The notes under the pieces were generated by a model. The model made no database searches and was not told the origin of the DNA. It worked only from the letters and a program-made list of their open reading frames with translations. A stretch of 5,502 bases of DNA from positions 1-5,502 of the forward strand of contig URTO01000151.1 of NCBI GenBank assembly GCA_900550745.1, in the 5' to 3' direction. Of this stretch, positions 1 through 5,502 are shown piece by piece. A program made the translations under genes and the position numbers. Each line of letters opens with the position of its first letter. The stretch's first letter is position 1. The DNA is from an uncultured Desulfovibrio sp. Its GTDB lineage: Bacteria > Desulfobacterota > Desulfovibrionia > Desulfovibrionales > Desulfovibrionaceae.

Positions 1-22
1 CCTTTCTTCAGAAAGGTTCCCC
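1..22 (-). terminator. Partial hairpin, likely terminator after pyrD
   Basis: Bases 1-6 (CCTTTC) pair perfectly with 11-16 (GAAAGG) around a TTCA loop. The next bases on the plus strand, GTTCCCCC up to position 23, would pair with a GGGGGAAC arm lying just outside the left edge if the stem continues. The hairpin starts about 36 nt past the pyrD stop codon, where a factor-independent terminator would be expected. Any T tract serving the minus strand would lie outside the window, so termination cannot be confirmed. The six-base stem is directly visible; the longer stem and the terminator role are inferred. Confidence 0.35.
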
Positions 23-51
23 CGCCCCTCCCATCTTTACGCATCAATCAA

Positions 52-996
52 TTACAGTTGCAGCGTGCCGCGGAACTCGGCGAGGTTCTTGATGCCGAGC
101 TGCTGGCACAGATGGGGGAGCTCTTCGGCGATCCTGAAGGCGGCGTCGGGGCGGACGAAATTCATGGTCCCGACTTCCACCGCGTACGCGCCGACGAGGA
201 TAAATTCCAGAACATCCTGTGCGCAGGTGATGCCGCCGATGCCGATGACCGGGATCTTGACGGCGTTGCAGACCTGCCAGACGCAGCGCAGGGCCACGGG
301 CTTTACGGCGGGGCCGGAGAGCCCGCCCACCACATTGGCGAGCAGGGGCTTGCGCGTCTTCACGTCGACGCCCATGCCGGTGATGGTGTTGATGCAGGAA
401 ATGGCGTCGGCCCCGGCCTGTTCAGCGGCCTTGGCGATGACGGTGATGTCCGTCACGTTGGGCGACAGCTTCACAATGACGGGCAGGTTCCCCGCATGTT
501 TTTTGACCGCTTCGGTCACTTCGGCGGCGAGGGCCGGATCCTGCCCGAACAGCACGCCCCCGTTTTTCACATTGGGGCAGGAGATGTTCACTTCCAGTCC
601 GGCAATGCCTTCCTCGGCGGCGAGGATGCCCGCCAGCTCCGCGAACTCAGCGGGGGAGGTGGCGTACAGGTTGGCGATGACCGGCGTTTCATGCCACGGC
701 AGGCGGGGCAGCTTGCTCTTGAGGAAGGATTCCACGCCGTCGTTCTGCAAGCCCACGGCATTGAGCATGCCGCAGGGGGTTTCCGCCACGCGGGGCAGCG
801 GATTGCCGGGGCGCGGCTTCAGGGAAAGCCCTTTGACCACGATGCCGCCGAGGTGCGTGAGATCGCCGTAACCGGCGAACTCGACGCCGTATCCGAACGT
901 GCCGGAGGCCGTCAGGACGGGGTTCTTGAAGACAAGCGGCCTCGTGTTCCCGGAAGGCTTATGGGATGAAGAAAGTCGTACGGTGAAGCGTTCCAT
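52..996 (-). CDS. pyrD: Dihydroorotate dehydrogenase B, catalytic subunit (PyrD, class 1B)
   Basis: A 314-residue cytoplasmic flavoenzyme that oxidises (S)-dihydroorotate to orotate on FMN, the fourth step of UMP synthesis. Family features are clear. SGTFGYG is at residues 31-37 and NAVGLQN at 79-85. NISCPN at 137-142 carries Cys140, the class 1 active-site base; class 2 enzymes use Ser here. VKLSPNVTD is at 175-183, and the FMN phosphate loop IGIGGI is at 251-256. The length is normal for the family. The frame stays open far upstream, but the start at 996 is chosen because homology begins there, a GGAGG sits 7 nt upstream, and any earlier start would overlap pyrK. It lies 2 nt after pyrK, the partner that makes this the NAD+-linked heterotetrameric 1B type. 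Transcription probably comes from the promoter before pyrK. The stop is TAA. Identification is very secure. Confidence 0.97.
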   Translation of the reverse strand: MERFTVRLSSSHKPSGNTRPLVFKNPVLTASGTFGYGVEFAGYGDLTHLGGIVVKGLSLKPRPGNPLPRVAETPCGMLNAVGLQNDGVESFLKSKLPRLPWHETPVIANLYATSPAEFAELAGILAAEEGIAGLEVNISCPNVKNGGVLFGQDPALAAEVTEAVKKHAGNLPVIVKLSPNVTDITVIAKAAEQAGADAISCINTITGMGVDVKTRKPLLANVVGGLSGPAVKPVALRCVWQVCNAVKIPVIGIGGITCAQDVLEFILVGAYAVEVGTMNFVRPDAAFRIAEELPHLCQQLGIKNLAEFRGTLQL

Positions 997-998
997 GG

Positions 999-1814
999 CT
1001 AAGCCTCCAAGGTGATCTGATCGGCCCAGAACACGGGCCCATGCGTGCATGTCTGCACGGGTGTTCCGGCCTTTTCTTCGACGGGCCACTTTTCCGTCGT
1101 CTTGGTGACGCAGCCGAGGCAGGCGCCTACGCCGCAAGCCATGCGGCTTTCCAGGGAAAGCTGGCAGCGCGCCTTGGCCTCCAGCGCGAACCCCTGCACC
1201 GCCTTGAGGAACGGGGCCGGGCCGCAGGCGAGCACAAGGCCGTTGCGTTCGGCATAGGCTTCGATGCGCGAGCGGACATGGTTGAGGAACCACTCAAGGT
1301 CTTCGCCGGTGTTCTCATGGAAGGATTCCACGTCGATGCGCTCCCCGAGGCTTTCCACAGGATAGCAGTCTTCGGGCAGGCGGTGGCCGAAGACCATCGA
1401 AAGGACGCCCGGCGTGGGGTGGCGTTCCGCATACCCGACGAAGGGCGCGATGCCGATGCCGCCCGCGAGGAGCAGCGTCGGGGTTCCGCCTTCCACGGCG
1501 AAACGGTTTCCGAGGGGCCCCCAGAGGTGCACCTTGTCGCCGCGCCGGAGTTTGGCCATTTTTTCGGTGCCTCTGCCGGCCACCTGAAAAAAGATGACGA
1601 GCTCATTGGTGCTCACCCGGCAGATGGAGAACGGACGGGCCCAAGGCATATCGAGCGCCCAGCCCTGAGGGCGGAGCATGACGAATTGTCCCGGCGCCCA
1701 ACTCTTCCAATCGGGCCGTTCGAGGCGCAGGGCAAAAAAACGTCCCTGCGATCCGGTGAGTCCGAAGGGAACATTATCAATAACCGCCAGGTCGTAAAAC
1801 GCGGACTGACTCAT
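999..1814 (-). CDS. pyrK: Dihydroorotate dehydrogenase B, electron transfer subunit (PyrK)
   Basis: A 271-residue iron-sulfur flavoprotein of the ferredoxin-reductase family. It accepts electrons from PyrD and delivers them through a [2Fe-2S] cluster and FAD to NAD+. The FAD-binding motif ARPFSI is at residues 59-64, followed by a beta-barrel ending near GPLGNRF (99-105). The nucleotide-binding loop AGGIGIAPF is at 117-125 and ACGPAPF at 196-202. The C-terminal cluster ligands are Cys227, Cys232, Cys235 and Cys256 in the PyrK pattern CxxxxCxxC-x20-C. All key residues are present and the length is typical. The start at 1814 is chosen because AGGAAGT lies 6 nt upstream and the family N-terminus fits; the frame remains open to 2738 only as a shadow of argJ. 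It is first in the operon with pyrD and divergent from argJ. PyrK-like proteins can be confused with sulfhydrogenase gamma subunits, but the adjacent pyrD settles the assignment. Confidence 0.96.
   Translation of the reverse strand: MSQSAFYDLAVIDNVPFGLTGSQGRFFALRLERPDWKSWAPGQFVMLRPQGWALDMPWARPFSICRVSTNELVIFFQVAGRGTEKMAKLRRGDKVHLWGPLGNRFAVEGGTPTLLLAGGIGIAPFVGYAERHPTPGVLSMVFGHRLPEDCYPVESLGERIDVESFHENTGEDLEWFLNHVRSRIEAYAERNGLVLACGPAPFLKAVQGFALEAKARCQLSLESRMACGVGACLGCVTKTTEKWPVEEKAGTPVQTCTHGPVFWADQITLEA
1004..1008 (-). promoter_or_regulatory. Ribosome binding site of pyrD
   Basis: GGAGG on the minus strand, 7 nt before the ATG at 996 and lying inside the last codons of pyrK. It fixes the pyrD start and, with the 2-nt gap, suggests translational coupling of the two subunits. 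Confidence 0.8.
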
Positions 1815-1820
1815 GTGCGA

Positions 1821-1827
1821 ACTTCCT
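1821..1827 (-). promoter_or_regulatory. Ribosome binding site of pyrK
   Basis: AGGAAGT on the minus strand, 6 nt before the ATG at 1814. It decides the start within a frame that is open for another 308 codons upstream. Confidence 0.75.
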
Positions 1828-1850
1828 GTCTGATACAAGTGCTTTGGGGT

Positions 1851-1880
1851 TTTGTAGTGCGTATGCCCCCCTACGGTCAA
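1851..1880 (-). promoter_or_regulatory. Candidate sigma70 promoter for pyrK-pyrD
   Basis: On the minus strand, TTGACC (1875-1880, 5 of 6 matches to the -35 consensus) is followed after 18 nt by TACAAA (1851-1856, 4 of 6 matches to the -10 consensus). Transcription would start near 1844, giving a leader of about 30 nt that contains the pyrK ribosome site. Matches and spacing are read from the sequence; activity is inferred. Confidence 0.45.
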
Positions 1881-1942
1881 GGGGCTAGAGAATTCTTTTG
1901 CAATTCCCTTGAATTTCGCCGGGATGGGGGTTCCGGTTTTAT

Positions 1943-1971
1943 TTGATTGTGCAATGCAAGCGTGGCATACT
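1943..1971 (+). promoter_or_regulatory. Candidate sigma70 promoter for argJ
   Basis: TTGATT (1943-1948, 4 of 6) and CATACT (1966-1971, 4 of 6) are separated by the ideal 17 nt in a locally AT-rich stretch. The start would be near 1978, with a leader of about 30 nt. The spacer contains TGCAATGCA (1950-1958), a 4-1-4 palindrome that could be an operator half or simply chance. No recognisable ArgR-type box (paired TGAAT/ATTCA halves) was found. Confidence 0.45.
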
Positions 1972-1995
1972 TTTCTTTTATATCTATCTGTTTGT

Positions 1996-2000
1996 GAGGA
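1996..2000 (+). promoter_or_regulatory. Ribosome binding site of argJ
   Basis: GAGGA lies 7 nt before the ATG at 2008. It selects this start over the in-frame upstream ATG at 1909, which would read through the promoter region and add 33 residues unlike ArgJ. Confidence 0.75.
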
Positions 2001-2007
2001 TTGCAAC

Positions 2008-3192
2008 ATGTCCATCGCTCCCAAAGGCTTTCGTTTCGCTACAGTATGCGCCGGGTTCCGCAAGGAAGGCCGTGCGGATCTCGCCCTTCTCGTCAGCGAC
2101 GTCCCCGCCGTCGCCGCAGGGACGTTTACGCAGAACCGTTTCCCGGCGGCGCCCGTCCTCGTCGCCAAGGCCATGCTCGCCGAGCGCCCCGCCGCCCGTG
2201 CCGTGGTGATCAATTCCGGGCAGGCCAACGCCTGCACCGGCGATGAAGGCATGCGGAACTGCCGCACAACCCAAGAACTGGTGGCCGGCGCCCTTGGGCT
2301 TGAAGCGTCGGATGTCCTGCCCGCGTCCACGGGCGTCATCGGCGCGCAGCTCAAGATGGATCTTTGGGAGAAGGCCGCCCCCGCCCTCGCCGCCAACCTC
2401 GGCAAGGCGACCCCGGAGGATTTTGCCAAGGCGATTATGACCACGGACGCCTTCCACAAGATTTCGCACCGCGAAGTCTCCCTTCCCGGCGGCGTGGTAA
2501 GGCTCGTGGGCATGGCCAAGGGCGCGGGCATGATCTGCCCCAACATGGCGACCATGCTGTCCGTCGTGCTGTGTGACGCGCAGGTGGAAGCCTCCGTCTG
2601 GCAGAAAATGTTGCGCGACGCCGTGGATCTGACCTTCAACCGCGTGACCGTGGACGGCGACACCTCCACGAACGACACGTTGTATGGCCTTGCCAACGGC
2701 GCATCGGGCGTGCCCGCGTCCGGCGGGGAAGCGATCAAGGCCCTGTCCGCCGCGCTGACTTCCGTGCTTGGGGATCTGGCCTATATGCTGGTGAAGGACG
2801 GCGAGGGCGCGTCCAAGGTCGCCCGCATCCATGTGACCGGGGCGGCATCCGACGCCGACGCCGAGCGCGTGGCCCGGACGGTGGGGCATTCCCAATTGGT
2901 GAAGACGGCCCTGTACGGGCGCGACGCCAACTGGGGGCGCATCGTCGCCGCCGTGGGCCGCAGCGGGGCGGATTTCAACCCCGACGATGTGGTGGTGACC
3001 CTGTGCGGAGTAGAGCTGTTCCGCAAGGGGCAGCCCACGGATCTGGACTTCGATGCCCTGCTTGAAGAGCCCCTCAAGCAGCGCGATCTGCCCATCGACA
3101 TCGTGCTGGGTTCCGGTTCCGGCAGCTATACGCTGCTCGCTTCCGACCTTGGGCATGAGTATGTGAACGTCAACGCCGATTACCGCAGTTAG
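2008..3192 (+). CDS. argJ: Ornithine/glutamate N-acetyltransferase (ArgJ)
   Basis: A 394-residue cytoplasmic enzyme that moves the acetyl group from N-acetylornithine to glutamate, making ornithine and regenerating N-acetylglutamate in the cyclic arginine pathway. ArgJ precursors cleave themselves into alpha and beta chains. The cleavage motif KGAGMICPNMATML is at residues 171-184, with Thr182 as the new N-terminal nucleophile of the beta chain. STGVIG (107-112) holds the oxyanion Thr-Gly pair. NRVTVDGDTSTND (211-223), KDGEGASK (263-270) and the C-terminal NADYRS are family signatures. Length is normal and no key residue is missing. The start is set by GAGGA 7 nt upstream. The gene is divergent from pyrK and appears to be transcribed alone, since a 513-bp gap with hairpins follows. 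Whether it is monofunctional or also uses acetyl-CoA (bifunctional type) cannot be read from the sequence; no argA or other arg gene is in view. Confidence 0.97.
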   Translation: MSIAPKGFRFATVCAGFRKEGRADLALLVSDVPAVAAGTFTQNRFPAAPVLVAKAMLAERPAARAVVINSGQANACTGDEGMRNCRTTQELVAGALGLEASDVLPASTGVIGAQLKMDLWEKAAPALAANLGKATPEDFAKAIMTTDAFHKISHREVSLPGGVVRLVGMAKGAGMICPNMATMLSVVLCDAQVEASVWQKMLRDAVDLTFNRVTVDGDTSTNDTLYGLANGASGVPASGGEAIKALSAALTSVLGDLAYMLVKDGEGASKVARIHVTGAASDADAERVARTVGHSQLVKTALYGRDANWGRIVAAVGRSGADFNPDDVVVTLCGVELFRKGQPTDLDFDALLEEPLKQRDLPIDIVLGSGSGSYTLLASDLGHEYVNVNADYRS

Positions 3193-3207
3193 GGCGGATG
3201 CTTTTTT
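3183..3207 (+). terminator. Weak candidate terminator at the end of argJ
   Basis: CCGC (3183-3186) can pair with GCGG (3194-3197) around a 7-nt loop that includes the stop codon, and a run of six T follows at 3202-3207 after four bases. The stem is only 4 bp, so termination here alone would be weak; the stronger hairpin at 3224-3267 may contribute. Confidence 0.22.
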
Positions 3208-3223
3208 ACATGACGTGAACCCG

Positions 3224-3267
3224 TGTTGGGGAGGGGAGATTTTCCAGAAACGTTTTCCTCCCCAACA
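3224..3267. repeat. Strong inverted repeat downstream of argJ
   Basis: TGTTGGGGAGG (3224-3234) and CCTCCCCAACA (3257-3267) are perfect 11-bp complements. The stem can grow inward by four more pairs (three G-T, one A-T), leaving a loop of about 14 nt. No T tract follows on either strand, so it is not a standard intrinsic terminator. It may protect the argJ mRNA 3' end, assist termination, or belong to the alternative pairings described in the findings. It starts 32 nt after the argJ stop codon. Confidence 0.6.
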
Positions 3268-3634
3268 TTCCGTCAGGGCTCCCCTCCCTTTCAAAAGATG
3301 CCGGCCCCTCCCCGCAGTTTTTCCGGTGCAGGCTGCTTTTGGGATACGGCGCGCTTCAAAAGGAAGAGAGGTGGGGGACACTCCTTTTCACGGAAAGGTG
3401 CCTCCTCATAAGGAATGCCCTCATGCTTCAATGTTTTTGCAGGCGGGCATCGGTTTCGCCGGTTTCGATTGTGAGCCGGGCCGACAGGATGCCCTGCCCA
3501 GCCTCCCGCCCGTCAGGAGCGTTGTCGGCGGGCGGGAGATTCCGGTTTATGCGCAGGCACAGGAACCCTTGGAAAAGATCATCGCCAAGGATGTACAACG
3601 CTGGCTTGCGCATGGGCACGGGAACCCTCCACAG

Positions 3635-3695
3635 CCTTTCCCGAATGGGATGCTGGGGGAAGGGAAGCGAACCCCCTCCAGAGGGGCCATTTTTT
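3635..3695 (+). promoter_or_regulatory. Terminator-like hairpin with competing stems (possible attenuator)
   Basis: CCCCTC (3673-3678) pairs with GAGGGG (3681-3686), and T6 follows at 3690-3695: the form of an intrinsic terminator. The two-base gap between full arms means the real loop is probably CCAG with five pairs. An alternative stem joins CTGGGGG (3653-3659) to CCC and CCAG (3674-3676, 3678-3681), excluding the terminator. An earlier stem joins CCTTTCCC (3635-3642) to GGGGAAGG (3656-3663), excluding the alternative stem. This 1:2, 2:3, 3:4 pattern is that of an attenuator. The hairpin ends only 10 nt before the next start codon, leaving no room for a promoter after it. Pairings are read directly; function is inferred, and G/C-rich tracts can pair by chance. 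Confidence 0.4.
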
Positions 3696-3705
3696 AAGGA
3701 ATATC

Positions 3706-4632
3706 ATGCCTGAACCATTGCAAGTGACGGCGGCGGAAGCCGGGCAAAAGCTGCTTCAGTTCCTGTCCCGGCGTTTTGATGAGCCGCAGGGCGTCCTGCA
3801 TCGCTGGATCCGTACCGGGCAGGTGCGGATCAACGGCGGGCGCGCCAAACCGTTCGACAGGGTGGAACTGGGCGACGAAATCCGGGTTCCGCCCTTTGCC
3901 GGGTCCGGGGCGAAAACGGAACGCGCCTCCGCGCCGTCGGGCGGCGTGGAATTGCCCCCCATCGTTGCGGAGACGGATGACGTCATCGTGTTCTGCAAGC
4001 CATCCGGCCTGCCCGTGCATCCGGGCACGGGGCATACGGACAGCCTGACGGCACGGCTTGAAGCGGCGTTTGCCGGATCGCCTTTTATCCCCGCCCCTGT
4101 GCACCGGCTGGATCGGGATACCTCCGGCCTGCTGCTGGTGGGCAAGACGTATGCCGCCGTGCGCCGCCTTTCGGATGCGCTGGCGGCCCATGACGGGAGC
4201 GTCGCCAAGGACTACCTTGCATGGGTGCAGGGGGAATGCCCGTGGAGCCGCCCGAAACGCCTTGAGGATCATCTGGCAAAACGCACGGTCGGCGCACAGG
4301 GCCGCGAAAAGGTCGTTGCCGGGAAATCCCGCGTGGGTGGGCCCGGCGAAAAAAACGCGAGCCTGACGATCCGCTGCCTGGCCGTGCGTGAAGGCCGGAG
4401 CCTTGTCTTGATCCGCCTGCATACGGGGCGGACGCATCAGATCCGCGTACAGCTTTCGGAGCGGGGTTTTCCGCTCGTGGGGGATGTAAAATACGGAGGC
4501 CCGCGCTGCGGGGATGGGCTCAAGCTCCATGCCGTGCGGCTGCGGGTGGGAGAGGAAACCTATACGGCCTTGCCGCCGTGGGTCGGCCCGTGGCGCGTTG
4601 CGCACCTGCCGCCCGAATGGGAGGATGCCTGA
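3706..4632 (+). CDS. RluA-family 23S rRNA pseudouridine synthase (RluC/RluD-like)
   Basis: A 308-residue RNA-modifying enzyme that isomerises uridine to pseudouridine, expected to act on 23S rRNA in the cytoplasm. An N-terminal S4-type RNA-binding domain spans about residues 1-65 (LHRWIRTGQVRING at 31-44). The catalytic domain follows: KPSGLPVHPGTGH at 98-110, then HRLDRDTSGLLL at 133-144, where Asp136 is the catalytic aspartate. KDYLAWVQG (about 168-176) resembles E. coli RluC. GRTHQIRVQL (241-250) and LHAVRLRV near the C-terminus complete the family pattern. The length is typical for RluC/RluD. The ATG at 3706 is supported by AAGGA 5 nt upstream and by the S4 domain starting at once. A terminator-like hairpin lies directly upstream, and a transporter gene follows after 1 nt. 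RluC and RluD cannot be separated with certainty from sequence alone, so the target uridines are not assigned and no symbol is given. Confidence 0.95.
   Translation: MPEPLQVTAAEAGQKLLQFLSRRFDEPQGVLHRWIRTGQVRINGGRAKPFDRVELGDEIRVPPFAGSGAKTERASAPSGGVELPPIVAETDDVIVFCKPSGLPVHPGTGHTDSLTARLEAAFAGSPFIPAPVHRLDRDTSGLLLVGKTYAAVRRLSDALAAHDGSVAKDYLAWVQGECPWSRPKRLEDHLAKRTVGAQGREKVVAGKSRVGGPGEKNASLTIRCLAVREGRSLVLIRLHTGRTHQIRVQLSERGFPLVGDVKYGGPRCGDGLKLHAVRLRVGEETYTALPPWVGPWRVAHLPPEWEDA
4619..4624 (+). promoter_or_regulatory. Ribosome binding site of the TauE/SafE gene
   Basis: GGGAGG lies 9 nt before the ATG at 4634 and within the last codons of the pseudouridine synthase gene. It decides the exporter start and points to translational coupling. 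Confidence 0.75.
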
Positions 4633-4633
4633 G

Positions 4634-5502
4634 ATGTATTTCCCTACTGCGGAAATTGAAGTTTCGCCGCTCGTGCCGCCGCTGGTCGCGTTCGTCGTCT
4701 CCTTCTTCACGTCGATGGGCGGGATTTCCGGCGCGTTCCTGCTGCTGCCTTTTCAGATGACGTTCCTTGGCTACACCAATACCTCGGTCAGCGCGACGAA
4801 CCAGCTCTACAACGTCTTTGCCAATCCGGGCGGCGTGTTCCGCTATTACCGCGAAAAACGGATGCTCTGGCCGCTGTCGTGGATTGTCATGGCCGGGGCC
4901 GTGCCGGGGGTCGTCATCGGCGGCATCGTCCGCATCAACTGGCTGGCGGATGTCCGGCCTTTCAAGCTGTTCGTGGCGCTTGTGCTGCTCGGCATCGGTC
5001 TGGAAATGATCCGCGACCTGCTCGGATGGATGCGCTTCAAGCCCGCCCCAAGATACGAACAAGCCCCGCCCAAGCCCCATGTCGAGGTTGTGGAACGGAA
5101 CCTGTCCCGCGTATCCTACACGTTTGACGGGTATCTCTATTCCTTTTCCGTGCCGATCCTTTTATTCTATTCCATTGCGGTCGGCCTTGTCGGGGGCATC
5201 TACGGCATCGGCGGCGGGGCGATCATCGCGCCGTTCCTCGTTTCCGTCTTCCATCTGCCCATCTACACGGTGGCGGGGGCGACGCTGGCGGCGACCTTCG
5301 TCAATGCGCTGGCCGGCGTCCTTTTCTACATAGCCATTTCACCCCTTTATCCCGACCTGAGCATTGCCCCCGACTGGGGCATGGCCCTGCTTCTCAGCCT
5401 TGGCGGGTTGCTCGGCATGTATTTCGGCGCGAAATTCCAGAAGTGCATCTCGCCCGTGCTTCTCAAGTGGATGCTTGTCGTCATCCTTTTGGGCACCGTC
5501 AT
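4634..5502 (+). CDS. TauE/SafE (TSUP) family sulfite/anion exporter, 3' end outside window
   Basis: An inner-membrane permease of the TauE/SafE (formerly DUF81) family, members of which move sulfite, sulfoacetate or other organosulfur anions, often out of the cell. The first 289 residues are present; no stop codon is reached by the right edge. The family's two-fold repeat shows as GGISGAFLLLPF (29-40) and GGIYGIGGGAIIAPF (187-201), each at the end of a hydrophobic segment. Further hydrophobic stretches are near 13-28, 79-99, 111-130, 172-186, 209-236, 248-266 and 274-289. A charged, proline-rich linker (about 132-168) joins the halves. No cleavable signal peptide is evident. The ATG is 1 nt after the upstream stop, with GGGAGG 9 nt before it. 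Family membership is firm; the substrate is not determined. Sulfite would fit a sulfite-handling anaerobe, but that is inference. Confidence 0.92.
   Translation, partial: MYFPTAEIEVSPLVPPLVAFVVSFFTSMGGISGAFLLLPFQMTFLGYTNTSVSATNQLYNVFANPGGVFRYYREKRMLWPLSWIVMAGAVPGVVIGGIVRINWLADVRPFKLFVALVLLGIGLEMIRDLLGWMRFKPAPRYEQAPPKPHVEVVERNLSRVSYTFDGYLYSFSVPILLFYSIAVGLVGGIYGIGGGAIIAPFLVSVFHLPIYTVAGATLAATFVNALAGVLFYIAISPLYPDLSIAPDWGMALLLSLGGLLGMYFGAKFQKCISPVLLKWMLVVILLGTV

Larger units (their letters stand above)
3193..3705. other. 513-bp intergenic region, no convincing gene
   Basis: This gap between argJ and the pseudouridine synthase gene holds a strong hairpin (3224-3267), two further C-rich blocks (3279-3288, 3305-3313), a small stem CCTTT/AAAGG (3383-3387 with 3394-3398), and a terminator-like leader (3635-3695). 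A plus-strand frame is open from a GTG at 3215 to 3697, but it has no ribosome site and ends in the T tract of the terminator-like hairpin. A minus-strand frame of 63 codons (3428-3619) starts with GTG and has GGAGGG 5 nt upstream (3625-3630). Its product is hydrophilic, without membrane segments or a domain I recognise, so it is left uncalled. A weak promoter-like pair, TTGGAA (3569-3574) and TACAAC (3594-3599) with 19-nt spacing, could serve the downstream gene. I see no riboswitch I can name, no tRNA and no insertion sequence. Confidence 0.6.

Noticed and set aside
58..969. Plus-strand frames of 303 and 268 codons across pyrD.
   Set aside because: Both are shadows of pyrD without family motifs or convincing ribosome sites.
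1963..1980. TGGCA-containing stretch before argJ as a sigma54 promoter.
   Set aside because: The TGGCA half is present, but the required GC of the -12 element at proper spacing is missing; a sigma70-type pair fits better.
999..2738. A 579-codon minus-strand frame covering pyrK and extending deep into argJ.
   Set aside because: Only the last 271 codons match PyrK. The rest is antisense to argJ, crosses the divergent promoter region, and the ribosome site at 1821-1827 fixes the start at 1814.
1984..3381. A 465-codon minus-strand frame antisense to argJ.
   Set aside because: It is rich in His, Gly and Arg, as expected from reading GC-rich coding DNA backwards. argJ on the plus strand has complete family motifs, and two genes in the same DNA are very unlikely.
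3215..3697. A 160-codon plus-strand frame filling the intergenic gap.
   Set aside because: It begins with GTG and no ribosome site, is translated through an 11-bp hairpin, and its stop lies in the T tract of a terminator-like hairpin. The first half is low-complexity; no domain is visible.
3694..4710. A 338-codon minus-strand frame antisense to the pseudouridine synthase gene.
   Set aside because: It matches no family I recognise, has the Arg/Pro/His-rich composition typical of antisense shadows, and overlaps a gene with all catalytic motifs.
1..5502. Search for CRISPR arrays, tRNA or rRNA genes, insertion sequences, attachment sites and defence or toxin genes.
   Set aside because: No regularly spaced direct repeats, cloverleaf-like segments, transposase or integrase motifs, or toxin-antitoxin-like gene pairs were seen. 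All five genes are housekeeping or transport.

Overview
The window carries five protein-coding genes on GC-rich DNA (roughly 60% G+C by eye, with strong G/C preference at third codon positions). Four are complete and the last is cut by the right edge. The gene set suggests a Gram-negative anaerobe, most plausibly from the Desulfovibrio/Bilophila group. The reasons are an NAD-linked class 1B dihydroorotate dehydrogenase (PyrK plus PyrD) instead of a quinone-linked one, a TauE/SafE-type anion exporter, and G/C-rich intergenic hairpins. This placement is an inference; no marker gene is present to prove it.

Left part, minus strand (52-1814): pyrK and then pyrD, separated by 2 nt, form a two-gene operon for the fourth step of UMP synthesis. 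PyrD oxidises dihydroorotate on FMN, and PyrK passes the electrons through a [2Fe-2S] cluster and FAD to NAD+. A half-visible hairpin at the window edge is probably the end of this transcript.

Middle (1815-3192): a 193-bp divergent intergenic region holds one candidate sigma70-type promoter for each direction. To its right, argJ (plus strand) encodes the acetyl-recycling ornithine/glutamate acetyltransferase of arginine synthesis. Pyrimidine and arginine synthesis share carbamoyl phosphate, so the head-to-head layout makes metabolic sense, although no known operator could be identified.

Intergenic region (3193-3705): 513 bp without a convincing gene. It contains a perfect 11-bp hairpin downstream of argJ, a G-rich arm with several alternative C-rich partners, and, just before the next gene, a terminator-like hairpin with a six-T tract that competes with alternative stems. 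The last arrangement looks like a transcription attenuator.

Right part, plus strand (3706-5502): a RluA-family (RluC/RluD-like) 23S rRNA pseudouridine synthase, followed 1 nt later by a TauE/SafE (TSUP) membrane exporter that runs off the window. The two are probably co-transcribed and translationally coupled.

No mobile element, CRISPR array, tRNA or rRNA was seen. This is mostly ordinary housekeeping DNA. The regulatory structure in the 3193-3705 gap is the part most worth a second look; I found no convincing new multi-gene system.
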